In this document: one piece after another, positions 17,929-25,423 of the stretch
How the letters are laid out: each line of letters starts with the position of its first letter
How positions within the stretch are numbered: position 1 is the first letter of the stretch
Program-made: the position numbers and the translations under genes
Assembly: GCA_937958045.1 (NCBI GenBank)
Contig: CALFXL010000073.1
Coordinates: 1-48,229 of the forward strand
Length of the DNA stretch: 48,229 nucleotides
DNA from: an uncultured Opitutaceae bacterium
Lineage (GTDB): Bacteria > Verrucomicrobiota > Verrucomicrobiia > Opitutales > Opitutaceae
Direction: 5' to 3'
The notes under the pieces: generated by a model
The model's input: the letters and a program-made list of their open reading frames with translations, nothing else
Database searches by the model: none
What the model was told of the DNA's origin: nothing

Positions 17929-18963
17929 ATGTCTCTCACCGGTCCTCGCATTCTCGTCATCCGTCGCCGCTACGTCGGCGACATCGTGTTGCTCGAAAGT
18001 GTCTTCCGGATGCTCCGCCGACACTGGCCAAACGCGCGCATCATCGGCGCGGTCGATCCGGCCTACACGAGTTTGCTCAAGCTGCATCCGGCGGTGGACG
18101 GTGCGCTTGCTCTGCCGGTGGAAAGCAGTCACTGGCCGGGATTTCTCCTCCGGCTGCGTCGCGAAAAATTCACGCACGTCTTCGACTTCGACAATCGTCC
18201 GCGCACCGCCATTGCCGCGCTGCTCTCCGGGGCAGCCATGCGCGCGACGCTACGCCACGGACATAAACCGCGTCTGAGTTTTTGCTACACGCACCGGCAC
18301 ATCGTTGAGCCCGAATACCTCGATAATCGCCACATCACCGATTTCTATCATCGGCTGCTTCGATCCGTTGGCATCGTGATCAAGGACGAGCCCGGTTATT
18401 TCGTGCCCTTGGCACACGAGGTAACGCGTCTCCAAGAGCTGCCCGAGATCGCCGCGTTGCCGCCCGATGTGCCGCGACTACTCGTTCATCCCGGCAGTCG
18501 CAGCGCTTACCGCATCTGGCCCGCGGAAGCCTTCGCGACCGTATGCGACGCGATCCAAAATGAAAATCGCGCGCGTGTGATCCTCGTCGCCGGCCCCGCC
18601 GAGCAAGCGGTCGTCGATGCGATCGTGAGCCACATGAAAACGCCCGCGGTCGTCATGAAAAAGCCACTCTCGCTCACCGAGCTGGCAGCGCTCTTCAGTC
18701 TCGTCGATCGCGTGCTTTGTCACGACAGCGGCCCGATGCACCTCGCCGCGTCCGTGGGCACGCCGGTGGTCGCCCTCTACGGCTCGCAAAACATCGCCAA
18801 TTGGCGTCCCGTGGGACCGGATCACATCACGCTACAGCCGCCGCTGCCGTGCGAAAATTGTGTGTCCCCGGGCGTCTGCCAGAAAGACGATCCGTACTTC
18901 AATCACTGCGTCCGCAACATCACCCCCGAACGTGTGCTCAACGCGCTGCGCGCAGTTCTCTGA
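17929..18963 (+). CDS. Glycosyltransferase family 9 (ADP-heptose:LPS heptosyltransferase type)
   Basis: A 344-residue GT9 protein. The start GPRILVIRRRYVGDIVLLES gives the family RxxxxGD motif. Later it has LLVHPGSRSAYRIWPAEAFA (HPG-S-x-x-x-x-WP motif), RVILVAGPAEQAVVDAI and HDSGPMHLAASVGTPVVALY, all diagnostic of heptosyltransferases such as WaaC, WaaF and RfaQ. These add heptose to the LPS inner core from ADP-heptose. The end has cysteines (CENCVSPGVCQKDDPYFNHC) seen in many family members. It follows the GT2 gene by 6 nt, supporting LPS-core synthesis as the job of this cluster. Confidence 0.92.
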   Translation: MSLTGPRILVIRRRYVGDIVLLESVFRMLRRHWPNARIIGAVDPAYTSLLKLHPAVDGALALPVESSHWPGFLLRLRREKFTHVFDFDNRPRTAIAALLSGAAMRATLRHGHKPRLSFCYTHRHIVEPEYLDNRHITDFYHRLLRSVGIVIKDEPGYFVPLAHEVTRLQELPEIAALPPDVPRLLVHPGSRSAYRIWPAEAFATVCDAIQNENRARVILVAGPAEQAVVDAIVSHMKTPAVVMKKPLSLTELAALFSLVDRVLCHDSGPMHLAASVGTPVVALYGSQNIANWRPVGPDHITLQPPLPCENCVSPGVCQKDDPYFNHCVRNITPERVLNALRAVL

Positions 18964-18992
18964 GCGATCGCAGCTCCACGCGAACGAGGAGC

Positions 18993-19811
18993 TCAATAAA
19001 ACCGCAGCGTTTCGTTGAACCCTTTCTCGTGAAGGGTGTGGCCGTTCGCGATCAGCTCCATCGTACGCCAACGCCAGTTGCGTGCGCCCGCGCCCAAGCG
19101 CTCCCAACGCCGACGAAACCAGCCGAGCTTCCACTTTTTCCGAAAATGCGCGCGATTCTCCGCTTCGTAAGGTCCGGTCGGCGGCCCCTCGCGCAGAGCT
19201 TTTTGCGTCGTCGATCCGAAGTGATGAATGAAACACGCGCCCATCGTTCCCAACCGGAAACCAGCCCGGCGCGCGCGACGGAAAAAATCGGCGTCTTCAA
19301 ACTGCCCGATGCGAAACGCTTCGTCGAAATGACCGATCGTCTCGAACACCTCGCGTGCCACCGCGAAACAAACACCGTGCGCGTGTCCCGGCCGGATCAC
19401 GCGTGCCATTTGCTTCCGGTAGCGCTTCGAATACTCCGCAAAGTCGTAGTTGAGTTCGCCTTCGCGCATCGCGGGGCAAGCGATCTGCCAGCCCAGCCGT
19501 TTAGCTGTATTCAATAAATCACTACACCAGCCCGGGGGCAGGAGCACGTCGTTGTTGAGCACGATGATCCAATCGGCGCCGGCAGCGGCCTCGCTGCCTT
19601 GGTTCCATGCCGGCGCGCAACCGCGATTGGTGTCGTTGTGGATGATTGTGATGTCGTTGCGCGCGTCGAGCCACGCACGCGTACCATCGGTCGAGCCATT
19701 GTTGATCACGATGACCCGGACGCCGCTGGCGATGTCAGCTTCCAGGCACCGAAGGCACTCTTGCGTGTGTCGGAGCTGGTTATAAACAGGGATCACAATG
19801 GCGACGTCCAT
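18993..19811 (-). CDS. Glycosyltransferase family 2 (rhamnosyltransferase-like)
   Basis: A 272-residue GT2 protein on the opposite strand to the rest of the cluster. It shows MDVAIVIPVYNQLRHTQECL, VIVINNGSTDGTRAWLD, NRGCAPAWNQGSEAA and WIIVLNNDVLLPPGW, where NND gives the DXD-type site. Then AVAREVFETIGHFDEAFRIG and QFEDADFFRRARRAGF contain the ED acceptor-side motif. It belongs to the rhamnosyltransferase-like subgroup of GT2. Its start codon overlaps the start region of the divergent glycosyltransferase gene at 19798, so no room is left for separate promoters between them. Confidence 0.92.
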   Translation of the reverse strand: MDVAIVIPVYNQLRHTQECLRCLEADIASGVRVIVINNGSTDGTRAWLDARNDITIIHNDTNRGCAPAWNQGSEAAAGADWIIVLNNDVLLPPGWCSDLLNTAKRLGWQIACPAMREGELNYDFAEYSKRYRKQMARVIRPGHAHGVCFAVAREVFETIGHFDEAFRIGQFEDADFFRRARRAGFRLGTMGACFIHHFGSTTQKALREGPPTGPYEAENRAHFRKKWKLGWFRRRWERLGAGARNWRWRTMELIANGHTLHEKGFNETLRFY

Positions 19812-20646
19812 GACGACATACGACCAGCCGCGCTCATCGCAGTTGGCAAACGGAATTCACACGAATCCCCTGCCTATCAGTGTTTCCCTGATAGCGCACA
19901 ACGAAGCCGCGAACCTCCCGCGCTGTCTCCGCTCCGTCGCCGGTTGGACAAGCGAGATCGTCGTCGTGACCAACGATTGCACGGACGACACCGTGAAAAT
20001 CGCGCAATCATTCGGCGCGAAAACACTCGAAAACCCCTGGCGGGATTTTCAGACGCAAAAAAACGTGTCGCTCGATGCGTGCACGCAGCCTTGGGTGCTC
20101 GCGCTCGATGCCGACGAAGAAATTTCCTCCGCGCTGCGCGATGAACTGATCGCGTTTTTCAACGGTGATGCCCCCTCGCGTTTCCATGGTGCAGATTTCC
20201 CGCGCAAATCCTGGTTTCTCGGTCGTTGGATCACGCATGGCGATTGGTACCCCGATCGCTGTCTTCGTCTTTTCCGCCGGGGCTCGGGCCGCTGGGGTGG
20301 CGATCTCGCGCACACGCACGTGATCGTCGACGGACCGGTGATGCGCCTGCGCGCCGATTTGCATCATTATTCGTACGCGACGCTCCCTGCGCAGGTGTTC
20401 AAAATCTCACGACAATCCGACGACTTTCTCCGCGCACAGCTGTTGAAGAAAAAACGCTGGTCGCTGCTCGCCACATTCTTCCGTCCGCCATGGCGTTTCT
20501 TCCGCGCTTACGTGTTGCGGCTTGGATTTCTCGACGGATTTCCCGGTTTCTACATTGCCGCCTCGACAGCTTTTGGCGCGCTTCTCCGTTACAGTCGTCT
20601 CTACGAGCACGCGCATCCGTGCACGCCGCCGGCGGAAAAATCATGA
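19798..20646 (+). CDS. Glycosyltransferase family 2, WaaE/KdtX (LPS core) type
   Basis: A 282-residue protein resembling the LPS-core beta-glucosyltransferase WaaE/KdtX subgroup. It has ISVSLIAHNEAANLPRCLRS, EIVVVTNDCTDDTVKIAQSF, NPWRDFQTQKNVSLDACTQP and VLALDADEEISSALRDEL (DAD-E motif). WYPDRCLRLFRRGSGRWGGD and VYEH-like LYEHAHPC follow. It is expected to act at the inner membrane on lipid A core. The ATG at 19798 overlaps the 5' end of the divergent gene; a second ATG at 19810 shares a CATG with that gene's start codon, and either may be used. Confidence 0.9.
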   Translation: MATSMTTYDQPRSSQLANGIHTNPLPISVSLIAHNEAANLPRCLRSVAGWTSEIVVVTNDCTDDTVKIAQSFGAKTLENPWRDFQTQKNVSLDACTQPWVLALDADEEISSALRDELIAFFNGDAPSRFHGADFPRKSWFLGRWITHGDWYPDRCLRLFRRGSGRWGGDLAHTHVIVDGPVMRLRADLHHYSYATLPAQVFKISRQSDDFLRAQLLKKKRWSLLATFFRPPWRFFRAYVLRLGFLDGFPGFYIAASTAFGALLRYSRLYEHAHPCTPPAEKS

Positions 20647-20658
20647 GCGAGCAGGTCC

Positions 20659-21105
20659 ATGCTCGCCTCCCGCGCGCGGGCATTCGCCAATCGCGTCTTC
20701 ACGTGCAAAAATCTCTTCGTGTCTGATTCTCCCCAATCGTTCAGCCGCCATGCGGAAAAACTCATCGCGGATCTTCGACGAATCCCCGACGAGACGCCCG
20801 ACCGCATGCGCAAACGTCCGACGCGTGAACTCGCATCGCTCGTCGAAGACTTGCTGGTGAAACACCAGATCGGACGCGATTCGCCCGAGCAGACCATCCG
20901 CGATAGCTGGGCGGAAATCGTCGGTCCCGCGAATGCACACTATTCTCACGCCGCTCAGATCGATGCCCGAGGCCGATTGACCGTCCTGGCTTCCCACGCC
21001 GTCGTCCGCAACGAGCTTTTCCTCCACCGGAAACTCATCGCCGAAAAAATTCGCAAGCTAAAGGGCTGCAGTCATGTGCGCGATTTAAGTATCCGCGCCG
21101 GCTGA
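20659..21105 (+). CDS. DciA-like protein (DUF721)
   Basis: A short protein of 148 residues matching DUF721/DciA: RPTRELASLVEDLLVKHQIG, IRDSWAEIVGPANAHYSHAA and LTVLASHAVVRNELFLHRKL-IAEKIRKL. In bacteria lacking DnaC/DnaI, DciA helps load the replicative helicase DnaB; that role is known for family members and is inferred here. The ATG at 20659 gives 20 extra residues with no family match; a GTG at 20719 gives a start closer to the conserved region. It lies 12 nt after the glycosyltransferase gene. Confidence 0.78.
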   Translation: MLASRARAFANRVFTCKNLFVSDSPQSFSRHAEKLIADLRRIPDETPDRMRKRPTRELASLVEDLLVKHQIGRDSPEQTIRDSWAEIVGPANAHYSHAAQIDARGRLTVLASHAVVRNELFLHRKLIAEKIRKLKGCSHVRDLSIRAG

Positions 21106-21222
21106 CGCGACGGAGAAGCATCCGCATTGCCCAAACCCGCATTTCGGACACGTGGCCGTTGAAAGTTTGACCCCGCCTCTAAATCCACTATCCATCGCCG
21201 CTCTTTCCCTTCGCACCCACAC

Positions 21223-22320
21223 ATGAGCCTCAAGATCAAATCCTCCAAAGAAGTTGCTTTCGACCAGATTTCGCTGGGCGAAGTTATGCTCCGCCTCGAC
21301 CCGGGCGAGGGCCGCATTCGCACCGCCCGCGAGTTCAAAGTCTGGGAAGGCGGCGGCGAGTACAACACCTCGCGCGGTCTCCGCAAATGCTTCGGCTATA
21401 GAACCGCCGTCGTCACCGCTTTCGTGGACAACGAAGTCGGCCACCTCGTGGAAGACTTCATCATGCAAGGCGGCGTCGCGACCGACTTCATCAAGTGGCG
21501 CGAAGACGACGGTATCGGCCGCACCGTTCGCAACGGCCTCAATTTCACCGAGCGCGGCTACGGCATCCGTGGCGCGGTCGGCGTGCCCGATCGCGGCAAC
21601 ACCGCGGCTTCGCAACTCAAGCCCGGCGACATCGACTGGGATCATATTTTCGGCAAGCTCGGCGCTCGCTGGTTTCACACCGGCGGTATCTTCGCCGCCC
21701 TCTCGGAAACCACGGCCGCTCTCACCATCGAAGCGGTCAAGGCTGCCAATAAATACGGCACCATCGTTTCCTACGACCTCAACTATCGCCCGTCGCTCTG
21801 GAAGAGCATCGGCGGCCTCAAGAAGGCCCAGGAGGTCAATCGCGAGATCGCGAAGTACGTCGACGTCATGATCGGCAACGAAGAAGACTTCACCGCTTCG
21901 CTCGGCTTCGAAGTCAAAGGCGTCGACCACAACATCTCCAAGATCGAGACCGACGCCTTCAAGGCAATGATCGAAACCGCCGTGAAGGAGTTCCCGAACT
22001 TCAAGGTCGCCGCCACCACCCTCCGCCGCGTCATCACCGCGACGAAGAACGACTGGAGCGCGATCCTCTGGCACGACGGCAAGTTCTACGAATCTCGCAA
22101 ATACAACGAACTCGAGATCCTCGACCGCGTCGGCGGCGGCGACAGCTTCGCTTCCGGCGTGCAGTTCGGCTTCATGGAGTTCAACGATCCGCAGAAAGCC
22201 GTGGAATACGGCGCCGCTCACGGCGCCCTCGCCTCCACCACGCCCGGTGACACCTCGATGGCCACCCGCAAGGAAGTCGAGAAGCAGATCGCCGGCGGCG
22301 GCGCCCGCGTCGTGCGTTAA
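21223..22320 (+). CDS. PfkB-family sugar kinase, 2-keto-3-deoxygluconate kinase-like
   Basis: A 365-residue ribokinase/PfkB-family kinase. It has LGEVMLRLDPGEG near the N-terminus, EFKVWEGGGEYNTSRGLRK (the Gly-Gly substrate motif), YDLNYRPSLWKS, MIGNEEDF, and the PfkB signature ILDRVGGGDSFASGVQFGF with the catalytic Asp in GGGDSF. The DLNYRPSLW and GNEEDF motifs resemble KdgK, which phosphorylates 2-keto-3-deoxygluconate for pectin or alginate breakdown, but other sugars are possible. It is slightly longer than the ~310-residue family norm, with an insert around residues 235-265. A strong terminator follows. Confidence 0.88.
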   Translation: MSLKIKSSKEVAFDQISLGEVMLRLDPGEGRIRTAREFKVWEGGGEYNTSRGLRKCFGYRTAVVTAFVDNEVGHLVEDFIMQGGVATDFIKWREDDGIGRTVRNGLNFTERGYGIRGAVGVPDRGNTAASQLKPGDIDWDHIFGKLGARWFHTGGIFAALSETTAALTIEAVKAANKYGTIVSYDLNYRPSLWKSIGGLKKAQEVNREIAKYVDVMIGNEEDFTASLGFEVKGVDHNISKIETDAFKAMIETAVKEFPNFKVAATTLRRVITATKNDWSAILWHDGKFYESRKYNELEILDRVGGGDSFASGVQFGFMEFNDPQKAVEYGAAHGALASTTPGDTSMATRKEVEKQIAGGGARVVR

Positions 22321-22345
22321 GCTCAACACTCGCTCTTTTCCCTTC

Positions 22346-22374
22346 AGCCCGGGTTTTATCGCCCGGGCTTTTTT
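22346..22374 (+). terminator. Intrinsic terminator of the PfkB kinase gene
   Basis: AGCCCGGG and CCCGGGCT form an 8-bp stem with loop TTTTATCG, followed by six Ts. It lies 25 nt after the stop codon. Confidence 0.92.
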
Positions 22375-22413
22375 GTGCGCGGAAAACGACAACGCGCTCG
22401 TTGAACCCCAAAC

Positions 22414-22445
22414 AAAAAACCCGCGCCGTTATCGGGCGCGGGTTT
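22414..22445 (-). terminator. Intrinsic terminator of ugd
   Basis: A perfect 11-bp stem, AAACCCGCGCC/GGCGCGGGTTT, with a 7-nt loop. On the minus strand the stem leads into six Ts. It sits 15 nt downstream of the ugd stop and faces the PfkB terminator, so the two convergent units are insulated. Confidence 0.92.
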
Positions 22446-22460
22446 GTATTCAAATTTCCA

Positions 22461-23834
22461 TTACACGCTTGTTCCGCACTTGCCGATGCCGTGGGCGCGG
22501 AAGCCGATCTTGGCGAGTTTTTCGAGATCGAGGATGTTTCGTCCGTCGAAGATAAACGCCGGCTTGGGCATGCCCTCGTAGATTTTTTGGAAATCAAGCG
22601 TCTTGAACTCGTCCCATTCCGTCACGACGGCGATCGCGTGCGCGCCCGCGCAGGCCTCGTACGCGCTCTTGGCGACCGTGAGACGCGGGTTAGTGTTATC
22701 CTTGCCGAGGACGTCCTTGAGGATCTCCTCGCCCGGCACTTTTGGATCGTAGACCGAGACATTCGCGTGTTCGGCGAGCAAGTCGCGGCACACATTGATC
22801 GCGGCCGATTCGCGCGTGTCGTTGGTGTCTTTCTTAAACGCAAAACCGAGCACCGCGATTTTCTTGTCCGCCACGGTGTTGAAAAGCGTGCGCACGATCT
22901 TCGACGCGAAACGACGCTTCTGGTAATCGTTCATGGTCACGACCGATTCCCAATACGCCGCGACTTCGGGCAGACCGAAATGCTGGCAGAGATAAACGAG
23001 GTTCAGAATGTCCTTCTGGAAACAGGAGCCGCCAAAGCCGACCGAGGCTTTGAGGAATTTCGGGCCGATGCGGCTGTCCTTGCCAATCGCGTGCGCAACT
23101 TCATCGACATCCGCGCCGGTCGCTTCACAAAGCGCCGAGATCGAATTGATCGAGGAAATACGCTGCGCGAGAAACGCGTTGGCCACGAGTTTCGAGAGCT
23201 CGGAGGACCAGAGATTCGTCGTGATGATGCGTTCACGCGGAACCCAACGTGCATACACGTCGACCAGCGTCTGCAGCGCTTTTTCCCCTTCCGGCGTATG
23301 CTCGCCGCCGATGAGCACGCGATCGGGATTCAACAGATCCGCCATCGCGGTCCCTTCGGCCAGAAACTCCGGATTCGAAAGCACGGAAAACCTCATGCCG
23401 TTGCTGTTGGCGTTGAGGATCTCCTTGATCGCCTCCGCCGTTTTCACGGGGATCGTCGATTTCTCGACGATGATCTTGGGCGACTTCGAATGCTCCGCGA
23501 TCGTGCGCGCAACGGATTCGATGTAGCGGAGATCCGCCGCACGGCCGGCGCCGACGCCATAGGTTTTGGTCGGCGTGTTCACCGCCACGAAGATGATGTC
23601 GGCGTCCTTGATGTTGCCGGTCACATCGGTGGAGAAGAATAGGTTTTTGCCGCGGCGCTCTTTCACCACGTCGTCCAAACCGGGCTCGTACACGGGCAGC
23701 GTGTCAGAATTCCAAGCGGCGATGCGCGCCGCGTTCATATCGACAACGGTGACGTTAATGTCCGGAGCCTTCAACGCGATCATCGCCATCGTCGGTCCGC
23801 CTACATACCCAGCGCCAATGCAACAAATTTTCAT
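22461..23834 (-). CDS. ugd: UDP-glucose 6-dehydrogenase, animal-like subtype
   Basis: A 457-residue UGDH oxidising UDP-glucose to UDP-glucuronate with NAD+. It starts MKICCIGAGYVGGPTMAMIA (Rossmann GxGxxG) followed by VTVVDMNAARIAAWNSDTLP-VYEPGL. The substrate and catalytic region has SSELSKLVANAFLAQRISSI and ASVGFGGSCFQKDILNLVYL, with catalytic Cys271. FAFKKDTNDTRESAAI follows. The GGSCFQKDI and AWNSDTLPVYEPGL versions are those of animal enzymes (from memory the human start is nearly the same), not the FGGSCFPKD of most bacteria. An in-frame upstream ATG at 23879 is rejected because MKICCIG is the family start. UDP-glucuronate would feed glycan synthesis nearby. Confidence 0.95.
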   Translation of the reverse strand: MKICCIGAGYVGGPTMAMIALKAPDINVTVVDMNAARIAAWNSDTLPVYEPGLDDVVKERRGKNLFFSTDVTGNIKDADIIFVAVNTPTKTYGVGAGRAADLRYIESVARTIAEHSKSPKIIVEKSTIPVKTAEAIKEILNANSNGMRFSVLSNPEFLAEGTAMADLLNPDRVLIGGEHTPEGEKALQTLVDVYARWVPRERIITTNLWSSELSKLVANAFLAQRISSINSISALCEATGADVDEVAHAIGKDSRIGPKFLKASVGFGGSCFQKDILNLVYLCQHFGLPEVAAYWESVVTMNDYQKRRFASKIVRTLFNTVADKKIAVLGFAFKKDTNDTRESAAINVCRDLLAEHANVSVYDPKVPGEEILKDVLGKDNTNPRLTVAKSAYEACAGAHAIAVVTEWDEFKTLDFQKIYEGMPKPAFIFDGRNILDLEKLAKIGFRAHGIGKCGTSV

Positions 23835-23902
23835 GGTTAAGAGTGGCGGGAGGTTGCCGAAACCGAGCGGCAAAACCAAGGGCGATTTTCCCGGAACGGA
23901 CG

Positions 23903-23919
23903 TTAAGGGATGCCCTTAA
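23903..23919. promoter_or_regulatory. 17-nt inverted repeat upstream of ugd
   Basis: TTAAGGG-ATG-CCCTTAA is a perfect 7-bp inverted repeat with a 3-nt centre. It lies 69 nt upstream of the ugd ATG and 23 nt after the aminotransferase stop, with no T tract on the minus strand. It may be an operator for ugd or a weak terminator; function is unproven. Confidence 0.3.
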
Positions 23920-23942
23920 TACCCGCTCGCGCCATTCATCGC

Positions 23943-25214
23943 TCAGGCTGCGAACGAGCGCGCCACCCGTGCAAAGCGCGCGCCGGCTTCCGCCAGCGAA
24001 GCCTCGTCTAGCACGCCAAAACTCAGGCGTATGTAGTTTTTCACTACACGATCGCCGAAGCACAGTTCACCCGGGACGTAGAGTACGCCCGCGTCGAGAC
24101 ACGCGCGGCAGAAAGCGGAATCGAGCCCAGTGTCGATCGTCTCGGGCGCACGCAGCCAAAGATAAAGACCGCCCGCCGGCTCGTCCCATCGCCAGCCGTG
24201 TTCGCGAAGTCCGCCCTGAGCCAACGCAGCATGCAGGGCGCGCATCTTTCGTTCGTACGCCGGTCGCAATACGGCCAACTGGCGATCGTAGTCTCCCGAG
24301 TTCAGCGCGTGCTCCAGGATGGCTTGGTTGAAATTGGCGGAGCCGAAATCGTGATGGCCTTTCACGTAGAGCATCTTGCTCAGCCATGCAGGATCGCTGC
24401 ACAGGCCGTAACCGACCTTGAGGCCCGTCGCGAACGGTTTGGTGAGCGTGCCGGTGTAGAGTTTGGGAAACTCCTTCCACGCATCCAACGCCAGCACGCT
24501 GCGGGCGGCCGGCGCCTGGCCGTAGTGGAGTTCTCGATACGCGGCGTCTTCGATCACGGGAATGCGCATACCGCGTCGCAGCAGGGTTTGCGCGAGCGCG
24601 TTTTTCTCCACCTCGTCGAGACTGCGCGCGGAGGGATTGGAGAAATAGCTAACGAAATAAACGCCCTTGATGCGCGACGCTTCGCCGCGAGCCGCCACAT
24701 CATCGAGCAAGCGTCCGAGTTCAGCCGCATCGATCCGTCCGCGCTCATCGACAGGGATCGACATCGCGCGCAGCCCGAGACCCGACAACAGTTCGAGAAA
24801 CACAAAATAGCTCGGACGGTCCACGAGGATGATGTCTCCGGGATCCGCCAGCACTTGCATCGCAAGATACAAAGCCTGCTGCGAGCCGTTGGTGATCATG
24901 ATGCGCGCGGCCAGATTCTCCGCGGAAAGGCCTGTATCCAGTTGGTCAATACGTTGCGCGAGTTGTTCACGCAGCCCGGGACGCCCTTGGTTGGTGCCGT
25001 ATTGCAGGACGTCGCAGTTCTCCCCTTTCAACAACGCGTCGGACGCCGCTCGCACGAAGGCCGCGGGCAGCGTGGCATTGTCGGTGAAGCCCGCGGCGAG
25101 CGAGAGCAGCCCGGGAACTTCGAGGGCCATCGTCATCAAACGGGCGATGGTCGGCGATTGCGCGCGTTCGCCGAGCGAGGAAAAGCGAACCGAAGTGGGA
25201 GATGTCTGGCTCAT
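23943..25214 (-). CDS. PLP-dependent aminotransferase, class I/II (MocR/2-aminoadipate transaminase-like, no DNA-binding domain)
   Basis: A 423-residue fold-type I aminotransferase. It has LSLAAGFTDNATLPAAFVRA, LQYGTNQGRPGLREQLAQRI (YGxxxGxxxLR motif), MITNGSQQALYLAMQVLADP, FVSYFSNPSARSLD, and the PLP-lysine region YTGTLTKPFATGLKVGYG. EPAGGLYLWLRAPE and RLSFGV near the end carry the carboxylate-binding Arg. The pattern is that of the MocR-type aminotransferase domain and LysN/ARO8-like enzymes, but the N-terminal GntR helix-turn-helix is absent, so it is an enzyme rather than a regulator. The start at 25214 (MSQTSPTSVRFSSLGERAQ) is well placed. Its amino-acid substrate is not predictable. Confidence 0.9.
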   Translation of the reverse strand: MSQTSPTSVRFSSLGERAQSPTIARLMTMALEVPGLLSLAAGFTDNATLPAAFVRAASDALLKGENCDVLQYGTNQGRPGLREQLAQRIDQLDTGLSAENLAARIMITNGSQQALYLAMQVLADPGDIILVDRPSYFVFLELLSGLGLRAMSIPVDERGRIDAAELGRLLDDVAARGEASRIKGVYFVSYFSNPSARSLDEVEKNALAQTLLRRGMRIPVIEDAAYRELHYGQAPAARSVLALDAWKEFPKLYTGTLTKPFATGLKVGYGLCSDPAWLSKMLYVKGHHDFGSANFNQAILEHALNSGDYDRQLAVLRPAYERKMRALHAALAQGGLREHGWRWDEPAGGLYLWLRAPETIDTGLDSAFCRACLDAGVLYVPGELCFGDRVVKNYIRLSFGVLDEASLAEAGARFARVARSFAA

Positions 25215-25345
25215 AAAAGACAGGACATTACCGGACGGTTTTGGCGGAGGCGACTCTGCAACGGGGTGTTTCGCGGATAACTGCGTACGTTGTACTGGTC
25301 GTTCACTCGACGAGCCGGCAATGACGCGGGCGGTTGTTTGATCGA

Positions 25346-25380
25346 AATAAAAAAGGCGCCCGATTGACTCGGGCGCCTTT
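25346..25380 (-). terminator. Intrinsic terminator of rpsA
   Basis: A perfect 11-bp stem AAAGGCGCCCG/CGGGCGCCTTT with loop of 7 nt, running into a T-rich tract (TTTTTTATTT) on the minus strand, 43 nt after the rpsA stop. Confidence 0.92.
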
Positions 25381-25423
25381 GAAAGGCTGACCTGGCTCTT
25401 GCGAGCTTCGGCGGGCGATCGAC

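Noticed and set aside
24198..25280. 360-codon plus-strand open frame opposite the aminotransferase
   Set aside because: Shadow of the minus-strand aminotransferase, which has full PLP motifs.
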